From NCBI GenBank assembly GCA_020746105.1, contig CM036617.1:164122912-164186911 (forward strand): a stretch of DNA of 64,000 nucleotides. The letters are read 5' to 3'. Numbering within the stretch: position 1 is the stretch's first letter; every line of letters starts with the position of its first letter. Position numbers and translations under genes: made by a program. The stretch is from Trogon surrucura. Its lineage: Eukaryota > Chordata > Aves > Trogoniformes > Trogonidae. Under the pieces are notes generated by a model. It did not search any database. It worked only from the letters and a program-made list of their open reading frames with translations, and was not told the origin of the DNA. Shown here piece by piece: positions 39,090-49,400 of the stretch.

Positions 39090-42000
39090 CTGCTGGGGAA
39101 AGAGTGAAGGAAGCTCAGGTGACAGTTTTTACACTAGTGCACAGCTAGAGAATGGAAGACCTCACCCTTATGTCCCATCCCACATCAGGCACCCACCCTG
39201 CATTGCAGAGCCCTAAGACTGGTTGTCCACCTCAAGATGTCTTTTCTCAGCAAAGTTAAGCAGCCAAACCTTCCTCCAACTCCTGAATCCAGCCCTGGCC
39301 CATGTAGCCCAAGCCTATGGCTCACCCTGATCACAGGCAGGGAGATTGGTATTGCACCAGCCCCCGCTACAAGGCTCTGTTGATGCTCTTTTTGTTGCCA
39401 AGCTGCTTCCCACCCCTGCTATCTCCAGCCAGGAGCTTCCTACCCATGTTCTGCAAATAACGACTTTAGGTTTGTTCACTCAAAGCAGAGCAGGTAAATC
39501 AAAGAACAGTTTTGTTTGCAGTCAGCCTGAAGTGAACCTTTCTTCTTTTTTCCCTTCAGTTTTCTCAGCAAAACAGAAAATGAAAAAGCAAGTAGAATTT
39601 CCTTTCCTGAGCTTAAAAGAACATTTCTGTTCCAGTCCCAGAGGTAAAAGGTTAGCTTGTTCACTCTCGAAATGTGAAATAAATGGCAATACTTTTGGCT
39701 CAGGGATTGTCCAAATAAACTGTTTTGATACTCCTTTTCTCCCCACTCATCCAAAAGAGGCTTGCAAAGCCTGTAAACAATTACAAACAACTTAATGCTG
39801 GTGTGCCCCTCACCCAATAAGCCATGTGACTATATGGTTTCTGTCCCTCACTCTAGACTTCCTGCACCCAGTTTGGCTGCCTCCCCCTCCCAGACTATTC
39901 TCTCAGGACTCACACCACAGCAACACCCAAAGCACTCAAGCCCCATACCTTGAGGGGTCCTCTCGGGGTGAAAAAGGGCCACTGAGCTCAATAACATTGA
40001 GTTTGTTCTCAAAGACACCGTAGCTGAGGGTGACCTGCAAAGAGTGGTGGTTAGAAAGGAGCAGAGAGGATGAGGCGATTTCAGAAGCAAGGAACTTGTT
40101 TTGGGCAACAGAAGCTCACAGTCCAGTTCCTACTCTGCCTTTCACATCTCTGCTGTCTTCCTTCCCATGATGGTCCATCATGCTAGTCCTTTGCCCCTCC
40201 AAGCCCCCTACACCCCTTATTATCTCCTCATGCAAGGCAGACATGGTGCCTTGTCAAAGCCCCTTCCCAAATCAATCATAATTTCTGCTTGTCCTTGTGC
40301 CATGTTCCCCCAGGGATGCCCTCAAACCTCCCATCACTCCCCATACATGGGCTCCCCATCACTGATCACTGTGACTGGCATCTCTGCCGCAGGCAACATC
40401 TACCCCTTACTTCAAAGGAATATTTGTCATGAAAGCCTCCCCAAAAGAGCAGGTGGTTGATTCAATCCACGTCAATGCCACCGACAGAGCAGCGTGCCTG
40501 TAAGCTCCCTTTCCTCTTCTTCCTCACATACCTCCCGCTTGCTCCATTTCCCCTCCTCACCTGCTGCGTGAGCTGAGAAGGGGGAATGAGCTGCAGGTTC
40601 TCCAGGTGGGAGTGGAAGAGCGTGTTGGGCAGCAGATGCCCACCGACTTTGCACTCAATGATGTATCCCACAGTGCAGTCGTCTGGCAAGCGGATGAGCT
40701 CTGACGTGCTCAGGAAATTCCTGCCACTGAAAGAGAGTAGGGCTGCGTAGGTTATGAAAAAAATAGGGGGTGATGCAGGCACCCACTTGGGTGGGAGACA
40801 AATGAAGGGCTTAATTGAAAAGCAAAGTAAATCTTGGAACTAGGCAAGAAATCTCTGAGTTCCACCTGCAAAGATTTGGGAATGTGCTTGCTCTTTGAAC
40901 TATCGCAGTCATGCTGGTCCCACTGATTGTCAGGTCATGTCCCTGATACATATCCAGCAACTCAGAGAGCTGATGCACACTTTGCCCAGTCACTTTTTGA
41001 CCTGTTTGGTGAGCTTCACTGAGTCCCTGAGGGGTCAGACAAGCCAGCACAAGAGAAGCAGTGGGACCACATGTCTAGGATGGTCTCGTGCAGCTTGAAT
41101 AAGCTATCTATGGATCAACTTTAATGTAACATCACATGCTTGGCCATGTTTTGATGACAGGCTAAACCCAATTTTAAAGTCCCTACAACTGGAAGCTGCC
41201 ACACATCATGAAGCACTGTATACTATAACACTCCTTATCTAGTTCAAAAGTGTTTTAAGCATTTTAACACAATAGTGGCAGATTTTATGCCACGTTAGGT
41301 GCTATCTATCCATACCACTTTCAGTTTATCCTCGATCACAGATCATCCTCCTGTCTGGGTCTACCATAAAACACATATCATAGGCTTCAGCTATACCGAC
41401 CATCTGGTGTGGATCGGATCTCTCTTTCTGGGTATGCATATGTCTGGTTAAGACTGGTACAGCCTTTGCCTACAGATGTATGTGCATGTAGCCTGTGATA
41501 ATACAAAATGTTAGGGGTTGGAAGGGACCTTGAAAGATCACCTAGTCCAACCCCTCAATATAACCTAGGGCATCATGGAAAACATCATCTTGTTGTAGGC
41601 TACGTTAACACAAGACCCCGGGACCTACCTCTGTTCTCCAGGGACCAAGGTGAGGAAATGACAGTGGCCTCTGTAAGAACCTGGAGAGGGTTTGGGGTGG
41701 GCGAATGGGGAATTAGCTCAGGAGGGAGGTAGAGGAGGTTGGAAGGAGGCAAATTAAGGGGAGAGGAGATAGGCAGACAGGGAAAGCACTTAGGAAGAGT
41801 CAGAGGAAGCTGAAGGGCATAGGAAGGAGGAATAACCAAGAGCTGAAAGGACCTGGGGAGAGGAGAGTATGTCATTCTGTGATCATGTCTGCTGATGTGC
41901 CTGCTCTTGCCTCTTTTTAATCATGTGGCAGACACACCCACCACATCCTTCCTCCAGTCCCAGTCCAGATCCAACACTGCCAGGAATTAATGCGTGGCCA

Positions 42001-45000
42001 TGTCTCCCATCCCCAATGTACCAGCTGTGCAGCTCACCTGGCCCATGGCACCATCTTTCTTGCCAGCTTGCGGCTGATGCAGAACCCAGCCCCTCCCGTG
42101 GCAAACCAGAAGCTCACAGATTTCTGGAGAGAAACAGCAGAGAAAATCAATGGCAGAAGCTCAGACAATACTGTACTCCCTGAGACGGCAGTGCTGGAAA
42201 CCAGTTTTGCTGCCAGGATAAACACAGCGCTATTGTCATCACAGCCCCTTGACTGCTGCCCAGAAGAAGAACTTGCCAGCAGTACAGCACGGATTTCAAC
42301 CTCCTGGAGCAGCCAAGTTCCTGCTGGCAGCAGCAGGCTGGCTGTCCAAAGAAGGCTTATCTCCTGGCAGACAGGTACCCAAAGGTGCAGCAGCAGCAGC
42401 ATGGGTCTCTTCCTCTGGGTAGACCAGACTGAGTCAACACCTACAGCCATGTTCAGACAAGACTGGTGAGTTTTCAGCTCTTGCCTGTTGCTCTTGGGAC
42501 CTGTCTCTCGTTGTGGTACATCTACGGCCGATGAGCCAGAGCACTAAAATCAACCCATGGGCCCTCACATCATCACCACAGGCTGTACCGTCTCATTGTT
42601 TGGCAGAATTTCAGAGGCCCGGATGGGTCGATTCAGGCTGGGTTTCCCAAGGTAAACATCCCACGTCACGGAGTAGGAGGACAAGAGCTTCAGGAGCGCC
42701 CGAGGGTTCAGATAGTTGTCGTCATCCAAATGACAAAACCAGCTGGGAGAAGACAGCAACAAAGACACAAGAGGTTTGAAGTAAGGAAGATGCCTTTTGC
42801 GCTCAGGGGCACCCCCATCGCAGCCCTGCCTCACCTCTGGCTGCTGGCCAGGAAGGCGTCAAACTCAGCAGCCATCTTGCAGGAGAGGGCCAGGTGGCTG
42901 TGCTCAGCAGAGCAGTTGGTGAAGATTGCGTGGTCGCCTGCCAGGAGAGAGAAAGATGTGACTCAGGGTCGTCCCACTTCATACTGTGGCAGGGAGAACC
43001 TCTGGGCAGGAGGGAAACGGTTTGTTCACAGCCAACTGCCTCACCCCAAGTAGGCAGCCAAGCCCACAGTGGTGTGGGCTCCAACCTTTCCTCTACCAGG
43101 AGGTGAAACATGGAGAAAGCCAAGCATCTTGGCCAAGACTAGGACACCTGCCAACTGCATTTCCACCCTGCCCATTGCCAGCAAGGGTGAGGGGGCTGAA
43201 GGACTCTCTCATGGGCCATTTCCTCCCATGGATTCTTTAAGCCAGACAGTACCCTGTCTCCACTTGGCCACATGCCCTGGGATTAGCCAGCTAAACCAAA
43301 TTATCACCACTGCAACTTCAGGTCTTCCCACAGGACGTGGTGAGGGATTTGCTTCAAGAGACAGCACTGGTGGAGGAGAGCCAGCCTTCATGCTGCACCC
43401 ACTCCTGAGGCCGTGGCAGTTCAGGGGCTGAGAGTGTGGGGAAGGTGGTGTTATAGGGCAGGTCATTACCCATTCTTCTTTTCAGGACATCATCTTCTTC
43501 ATCGGTAAAGATGTAGGTCTAAGAAAAATGAGGAAAGGAATTTATTCTCAGGGCTGGAGCTGGTCCTGCTCCTGGCCACCTGCCTCTTTCTCCCCAGAGC
43601 TTGGCATGCTTGAAATGGCCACCCCACTCCACCCTCCGCTGCCATGCCCCCTCCCAGGCAGCATTTGAGCAGAGGAACGGCTGTGCTCCCCCTTCCTGCA
43701 TGGCACCGTCACCAGCCCTTGTGTGGCTTTGTCTTCCCCTGCCACCCCCACCAACATGGGAATGGGGAGAAGGGGACCCATAACACTGAATGAGGGGGTG
43801 AGGGAGCCTTGGCTTTGGTGTTGGTGGTAGAAAAACTAAGGCACCATGACTGAGTGATGCTGGGTTAAAAGGAAAACATCTGTTTGTGTATTAATTGTGC
43901 ACAGCCCCCTGCCGCTTCCTGCCTCCTCCTCTTCCTCCACCCCCAGGCCTCTCTAATCCCCCTCGATGCCATTATGTGGCACATCTCCCCCTCTTCAGGG
44001 CCAGGCAGGGATCAGGGCTGGTGGAGAAAAGCTTTCCTCAGGCAGAAAATGAGCTTTCATTAAATCAAAAAGGAGTCGCGAGCCGTAAACAGTCTCTCCA
44101 CCAGCTGCCCACAGGCTGGTTAAACACAGCACCTGGGCAGGGACAAAGGGAACCAGGCAGGCAGACAACTGCTTCAGGAGTTGTCATTGCTCCCAAAGGC
44201 TCTGGCAAGGAGAAGGGAGTCTCTGCAACTCCCCACACCCACCCAGCATTTGGGAGATACGCCCTCATGAGGAGGATGTGGCAAGAGCAATGTTCTCCAC
44301 ATGAAAAGAAGTCAGTGGAAGACCCTCAGAGACCACCTGGCTCGAGCAGAGGCAGCAGGATGGTTTCACCATCTCAAACCTACGTACTACAGCGACTTGG
44401 CAAATTACCCTCCAAACACTGAGCTGCAGCCATACTGCCATGCACACATTCCTACCCCACCCCACTGGAAAAGTCTCTTAATTAAAACCACTTTCAAGGT
44501 GATCACGGGACAAGAAGCAATTAGCTAAGTCTCAAGTAAAGAAGTCGCTCTGGGTCAGGGGACCATATCACAACCTTCAGGCAAGGCAGGGACTGTCAGC
44601 AGCACGGGATTTCCCTTGCCAGTGTGTCAGAGCCAGAAATTTCCACTCTGACAAATATTTCATCTTAAGAAAAAGAAAATAATCTGAAACTGTTGGAACT
44701 TTCTGACATTTAAAAAAACCCGAACAGAAATGTTGCTGGAAATTACTTGCTTACAGATGTAAAAATGACTAGAAATAATATGTCTAATAAATACCATATC
44801 TGATTGACTTAAAATAGAAATCTGCATATTTACCCATATTTTCCACTTGTGAAAATATTCTGACTTCCCACTTTTCTCTTGATGCAAGGTGGGAACTGTT
44901 TTTTTTGCAGACACCCAGCATGTTTCTGTGGGTACCCAAGGATGAAGGAACATTGTGACTGTGGGGAACTGTCCAAAGAGACTGACCAAAATAACTGCAA

Positions 45001-48000
45001 AAAGGGGGCTACGAGTGTGAGGACTAGGCAAATCTGATTTCTCTGGCTCTCCCTGCATCCTCATATCTCCATCCCTGACACCCCTGGAGCAACCTGGAAC
45101 AGCAGCTGCTGCCAGCGTCCAAGTGATTGCCACCATGTGTCCCTCAGCAAAGTCACTTATGACGGCTTGGATGGGAGAAAGAGAGAAGGGCCCCAGCTGA
45201 AAACCCAACTGGAGACCATTTGTTCCATTTGCACAAATCTTTCTCAAGGAGACACCAGCCATTATTGCGCATACCAATGGAGTCTGGAAGACATTCAGAA
45301 GATCCCTCTTTTCCTAAACTGGAAAAGTAGGCTAGCAAGATAAAACTAAGAAGAGGGAATAAAGAACTGGAATCTGACAGTGCAGGACCACATTCATCTA
45401 CCAGGCTCCCAAGGTATCCCTTCTCTGGGAAGAAACCCTCCAAAATGATCTAGTGGGAAATGTCCTTGCCCATGGCAGAGGGGTTGGAACTAGATGATCT
45501 TTAAGGTCCCTTCCAACCCTGACAATTCTATGATTCGATGATTCTAAAATGCAAACACCTCAGCAGGTTTGTTGTTGTGCCCTGCCCAGAGAATAGATTC
45601 AAAATCTACAGTGTGTTCAAAACATTGAAAATCAGAAAGCTAGTTCAGGATGAGTTATTCAAAGGTTTGTTTTCAATTGGTTGGATGTCTGGGTTTCTAA
45701 GAGGAGGGGTGGTGCTAGGATTAGCTTACATCACCAAACAAAATGCCGTTCCAGACCAGAAACCTAGACTCATCTTCATCAAAACTACGGGGGCCAAGAA
45801 TGTAAGCCCCTCCAGATGCTGTCCAGCCTAAACAATCATCAAAACTGACACTTCTGTTTAGATGAAACCTTTTCTGAGGAAGATGTCTTTCGCTGAGACG
45901 ACGTCCACATTAAGCTCCAGCGAAAAGTTTGCCATGGATCAATTCTCAAGAGGTAGAGCATGGTCCATTGAAGAGTGCCCACCTCACGCATTCCTTTCCC
46001 TGTCGCCCACCAGTTTCATATCTTCTGTTTAAACAGTGTAGTTTCAGGGAAAATGTCTCTTATTGTCTACCCCAACAAAGTCCAACACAGAGGACTTCTA
46101 ATTTGGCTCCTGTACAGTCTGTCCTAGCCATAAAACTCACAGCTGTTCCTGCCTCCTGTTATAGTCCCGTAAGCCTGACCTGTGAGGTCTGGGTTGCTTC
46201 CTCCGGGAGGATACCGTGCAGGTAATCAGCTCTGAAACCAGGCTTGGCATCAGCAGCACAGCCAGTTGCTAAAATTTCCTCCCTGGCCACCTGCAGAGAA
46301 GGACCCACAGACCACAGAATCCTTCTCCAGACGTGTGTAAGGGAGAGTGAGACAGCAAGACAGTGGATCAGCCCTAGGAGGAGGCACATCAGGGCTTCTG
46401 AGACCTGGGTGTCTCTGGGACTGGCTCTCAAAGACCATGCCTCTCCACGAAAATTCAACAACAGGGGGTCTGGTGCCCTATCCCTGGCCTCAAAACAATT
46501 AAATGTCCTTTGCAAATTGAGAGCTCCATTTTTTTTTCCTGCTAAGCAAGGTTATTATATTTTTCAAAACTAACCCTTTCTCCTACCTCCAAAAAAAAAC
46601 CCTCCAGCAGCAGTACATTAAAAAAAATTAAAAAAAAGGCTTTTGACTTTCATGTACTTCTCTTTACCTCCCACCCCGCCTCCGCTCCCCTGCCCTCAAG
46701 GCCGTTTAGTTAAAAAAGCAGAAGAAAAACATGGAAAATTGAGGAGGGGGGAGGAAAACACTGAGCTTGCCACAAAAATCGATAACAATGTAAAAACACT
46801 GTTTAAAAACGACCGACGCTCCCACTCTACCCTTCCTTCCTATTACGCTGCTCACTCTGTGAAGCTTTCCTAGAGGCTGGCAGCAGCATGGAAAATTCAG
46901 AGCCTCTTCCCAGGTTTGGACACCATTTGCCTGCCAAATGGAGAGGGTCAGATGAATCTGGGGAGATGCTATCTAATTCCTGTCATCAGCAGACTGGCCA
47001 GGCACATGTTTGTTAAAGGCATGAGGAGGGAAAGGCAAGTTGCTCCTTAAAAACCCACTCCAAAAGCCCCTGTCCCAGTATCTCCATGCCAGTTGGGTTT
47101 GGTTTCTCCAAGGAGCTGCTGGGCTGACGTTGGGCAGAGAGGAGAAGTGCATTCGAAGGAGGAAGCAGGGCATCTCGCAGGCTGAGAAGGACACGCACAC
47201 AGGAGAGGAAGCGTGCTCAAAATAGGACACGGCTTCCTGTGACGACCGAGGCAGACCAGACAGTTGCAGCACCATGAAGTGGAAAACCACCCTTACCCAG
47301 AAAACCCTGCATTGCTTCAAGCGCTCTCCTACCCAATACCTCCGCCCCCATCCCGCTGCCTTGCTGAGGCCTGAATTTGTCTTCTAGGCACCCATCACAC
47401 ACAGGCAGAGGCAAAAAAAAAAAATAAAAAAAAAATCACCACCCTTTAGGGGCAGCCGCGGGATTTCTTCTTTCATAAACAGCAGCTCTGCGAGGGAGGG
47501 AGAGAAGTATCCAAGCTCTGGAGAGTAGTTCTGCCCACCAGTAAGCCAGTCTGCACGGCACCACCAACGTGGTGCCCCACATCAGTTCCTCTAACAGGAA
47601 GGAAACTCTTCAAACTCTGCTTTAGCAAAAGGTGCAAACATGAGACCCTCACTTAAAAGAAAGAAAGAAAAAATTTAAAATCAAATATGCACACGCATAA
47701 CTTCAAAATCGTGCACGTGAGCGGATCTACCCAAGAAAGCCAGGCATGGACCCTGCTGGTGAGCTGGAGAGTTAACAGGGCTGCAAACACCTCTCCTGCA
47801 CTCCAGGAGGTTGTCCTGGTTCTCCTGCCTCTCTCTCATGATGCTGCACCACACCATCCTGGGGAGAAGGGTGCCCAGGCGCAATGCCACTCATCTTGAA
47901 ACCTAGCAAACTCATGGCACTAGGAAATAGAAAAAAGGCATTTCATAAAACCAGCATTTCATATAGACCCAGGACAGTCTCTGTTCTCAGTCTGGTGTGG

Positions 48001-48730
48001 CCCAGGTAGACTGCAGCCCGCAGTGTTACTGGTTAAAAAAAGGCAACTAAGTCCCTTCTACCACAAGCCTAAAGAGTCAGGCTTAGGTTAGGGGCAGGTG
48101 ATGCCTGCTAAGTGCACTCATGCTCCCAGCCATCACTAGAAGAGCCCACACAAGCTCTTCATCCTCTCTGCCAGCCTTTCCCACAAATCAGCTACCAAAG
48201 AAACATTTTGCTGGGAAGCATCCCCCTTTCAACATGAACGGAAGTGAGAATTAGGGAAAGTGAGGCAAAACACTGTGTGGGACTGCAGTGCCCAGCATTC
48301 CCTTCCTTTGGCATTTATCTCCCCTCCAACAACACCCCCTTCTTGCCCCATTACCAAACATCCCCTCACTAGTCCGAATCCACACACTCACCTGCTCTCT
48401 GGCCTGGGATATCCATGTGTCCAGGAGAAGCTCCATCCTGCTCTGGTGAAATCTCTTGGTTGTTTTCACGGCTATGAAAACGTCCCCAAGCGTCAGGCTT
48501 CCCTCAGTCCTGTATCCCTCCAGAGGATGGACTCGCAGGTCCTTCTGTCCCCTGTCACCGCCTCTCTCTGGGCTCACTTTGATCCGTTGCTCTGGCTTCT
48601 CTGACACCCTCTCCCTGAGCCCTGGGTGCAGAGCTCTTTCCTGAGCCCCACGGTGCTGCAAGGAGAGGAGAGCCACACCGACAAGGAAGACTGCTGCTCC
48701 AGAGAGACCATGGATGAGCCGACGGCCCAT
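39020..48730 (-). CDS. MFNG: MFNG, complete gene span (8 coding exons, 350 aa)
   Basis: Manic fringe adds GlcNAc in beta-1,3 linkage to O-fucose on EGF repeats of Notch in the Golgi, changing the response to Delta and Jagged ligands. Eight exons (48392-48730, 43470-43518, 42835-42937, 42589-42742, 42038-42123, 40561-40726, 39949-40034, 39020-39089) join without a frame break. The product has a short cytosolic N-terminus, a membrane anchor at about residues 8-24, a stem, then the fringe catalytic domain with DDD at 170-172 and two N-glycosylation sequons (N137-C-S, N213-E-T). It is assigned to MFNG, not LFNG or RFNG, because the segment after [13 protein letters not shown] reads CKVGGHL, close to CKLGGRL in human MFNG as I recall it. 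It is about 29 residues longer than human MFNG, all in the stem. The next gene upstream is CARD10, same strand, tail to head. Confidence 0.95.
39949..40034 (-). CDS. MFNG: MFNG coding exon 7
   Basis: Encodes residues 300-327: [19 protein letters not shown], then PFSPREDPS. This matches the [15 protein letters not shown] segment of human MFNG. Acceptor TTTGCAG|GTCACC, donor TCAAG|GTATGG, 86 nt. Confidence 0.95.
40561..40726 (-). CDS. MFNG: MFNG coding exon 6
   Basis: Encodes residues 244-299, including [15 protein letters not shown] and [23 protein letters not shown] and FHSHLE are diagnostic fringe motifs; an acidic residue in the first is part of the active site in the family. The CKVGGHL stretch between them separates manic fringe from its paralogs. 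Acceptor TTTCAG|TGGCAG, donor CAGCAG|GTGAGG, 166 nt. Confidence 0.95.
40727..42037 (-). other. MFNG: MFNG intron 5
   Basis: About 1.3 kb between exons 5 and 6. It contains a short CR1-like piece near 41508-41570 and a purine-rich stretch at about 41640-41860 (GGAGGGAGGTAGAGG-like). No coding sequence seen. Confidence 0.75.
41508..41572 (-). mobile_element. Short CR1-like fragment
   Basis: TTAGGGGTTGGAAGGGACC and GATCACCTAGTCCAACCCCT resemble the reverse complement of the CR1 3' end. It lies in MFNG intron 5. Confidence 0.7.
42038..42123 (-). CDS. MFNG: MFNG coding exon 5
   Basis: Encodes residues 216-243 and two bases of 244: [20 protein letters not shown], then [19 protein letters not shown] is an invariant fringe block lining the substrate pocket. 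Acceptor TCTCCAG|AAATCT, donor GCCAG|GTGAGC. Length 86 nt. A nearer AG (just before CTTCTGG) breaks the reading frame and was not used. Confidence 0.95.
42589..42742 (-). CDS. MFNG: MFNG coding exon 4: DDD metal-binding motif
   Basis: Encodes residues 165-215, with [20 protein letters not shown] carrying the DDD (170-172) that binds Mn2+ and UDP-GlcNAc in this glycosyltransferase 31 family, then [17 protein letters not shown]. The acceptor is TCCCAG|CTGG. I place the donor at GAGACG|GTACAG because it gives an 11-residue spacing between the ASE and FWF blocks, equal to human MFNG, and keeps an N-x-T sequon. Two other in-frame GT sites lie 9 and 12 nt downstream, so the exact end is slightly uncertain. 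Confidence 0.92.
42835..42937 (-). CDS. MFNG: MFNG coding exon 3
   Basis: Encodes residues 130-164 ([14 protein letters not shown], then [19 protein letters not shown]). The N137-C-S sequon and the CKMAAEFD block are conserved in manic fringe. Acceptor GGCAG|GCGACC, donor AGAG|GTGAGG. The exon is 103 nt and carries phase 1 in and phase 2 out. Confidence 0.95.
43470..43518 (-). CDS. MFNG: MFNG coding exon 2
   Basis: A 49-nt exon encoding [16 protein letters not shown] plus the first base of a glycine codon (residues 114-130). It corresponds to the TFVFTD segment of fringe proteins, in the nucleotide-sugar binding fold. The acceptor is TTAG|ACC and the donor ATGG|GTAATG. It was found by requiring the sequence after REQ to start with a T-aromatic-x-FTD block; only this site fits in intron phase and strand. 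It is preceded by the longest intron of the gene, about 4.9 kb. Confidence 0.92.
43519..48391 (-). other. MFNG: MFNG intron 1
   Basis: About 4.9 kb between coding exons 1 and 2. It holds a plus-strand CR1 fragment at about 45445-45545, A-rich runs near 46590-46640 and 47412-47434, and otherwise unique-looking sequence. I see no further exon or RNA gene in it. Confidence 0.8.
45445..45546 (+). mobile_element. CR1 LINE 3' end fragment
   Basis: TGATCTAGTGGGAAATGTCC, GGGTTGGAACTAGATGATCT, CCCTTCCAACCCTGACAATT and a tail ATTCTATGATTCGATGATTC. It sits in MFNG intron 1, antisense to the gene. Confidence 0.93.
48392..48730 (-). CDS. MFNG: MFNG coding exon 1: anchor, stem, start of catalytic domain
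   Basis: Encodes residues 1-113. The ATG at 48728-48730 sits in a good Kozak setting (GCCATGG). The longer frame to 48739 begins with TTG, so the ATG is preferred. A hydrophobic run at residues 8-24 ([16 protein letters not shown]) after two arginines is a type II signal anchor. A charged, Glu/Arg-rich stem follows to about residue 80. The family block [16 protein letters not shown] and [13 protein letters not shown] then begins the enzyme domain. The exon ends CAG|GTGAGTG in phase 0, the same place (after REQ) as in human MFNG. Confidence 0.95.
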
Positions 48731-48999
48731 GGCTCCCAAACTGTTCCCACTACAGCCAGTATCCTACTGAAGAAGGACACCCACTGCCTGTACCTCCACG
48801 TGAAACTCTCCACTCTTCTCGAAGCCTCCAAAGGGGCAGGACCAGCCGAGGGTGAGGTCTGAATAGGAGGTGGCCAAGAAATAGGGGGGATGAAGACGAG
48901 AAAACCAAAGAGACAGCAGCCCCGAAGGATACCGGTGAAGTAGGGGGGAATTTTCAGAGACTATCCTCACCAGCCAGGTGAGGATATGTGATGGGAAAT

Positions 49000-49400
49000 A
49001 CTCCGAGGCGACTGACGGGTGGCTGGCACAGCCTGCCAGGAGGAAAGCAAGCATCCCCACTCCCGACAGAGAGGCCGAGGGTCCCAAGCTGGGGGTCGAG
49101 GGGGGCAGCAAAGGAGATCAGAGCCATGGGTGGGCAGTCTGGACCGAAGGCATCAGTTCCCCAGAAGACATCAGCCCACGTGTCCAAGCCAGGAGCTGCA
49201 GGGAGAAGGCGAGTGGCAGGCGCAGGGCTGCGGGGCTGGGTGCCAGGCTGTCTCTCCACCTGCTCCCTCCGTGCTGCTCGGTCTTGCTCACTGCCAGCCC
49301 TGGCCTCCGGTCCCCAGTCCCCGGCCCCGGTCCCGCCTCCGGGCACGGGGCGGGGCGCCAGCCCCAGGGGAGGAAGAGGATGGAGAAGTAGGGGGTGAGG
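49000..49400 (-). promoter_or_regulatory. MFNG: GC-rich MFNG promoter candidate
   Basis: Starts about 270 bp upstream of the MFNG start codon. The interval is GC-rich with many CpG dinucleotides. A GC box (GGGGCGGGGC, 49347-49356) fits Sp1/KLF binding. No TATA box is evident, as is usual for CpG-type promoters. The transcription start is not identifiable, and a 5' non-coding exon with a short intron cannot be excluded. Confidence 0.5.

Noticed and set aside
48731..48739. MFNG start nine bases upstream
   Set aside because: The upstream in-frame codon is TTG; the ATG at 48728-48730 has a good Kozak context.
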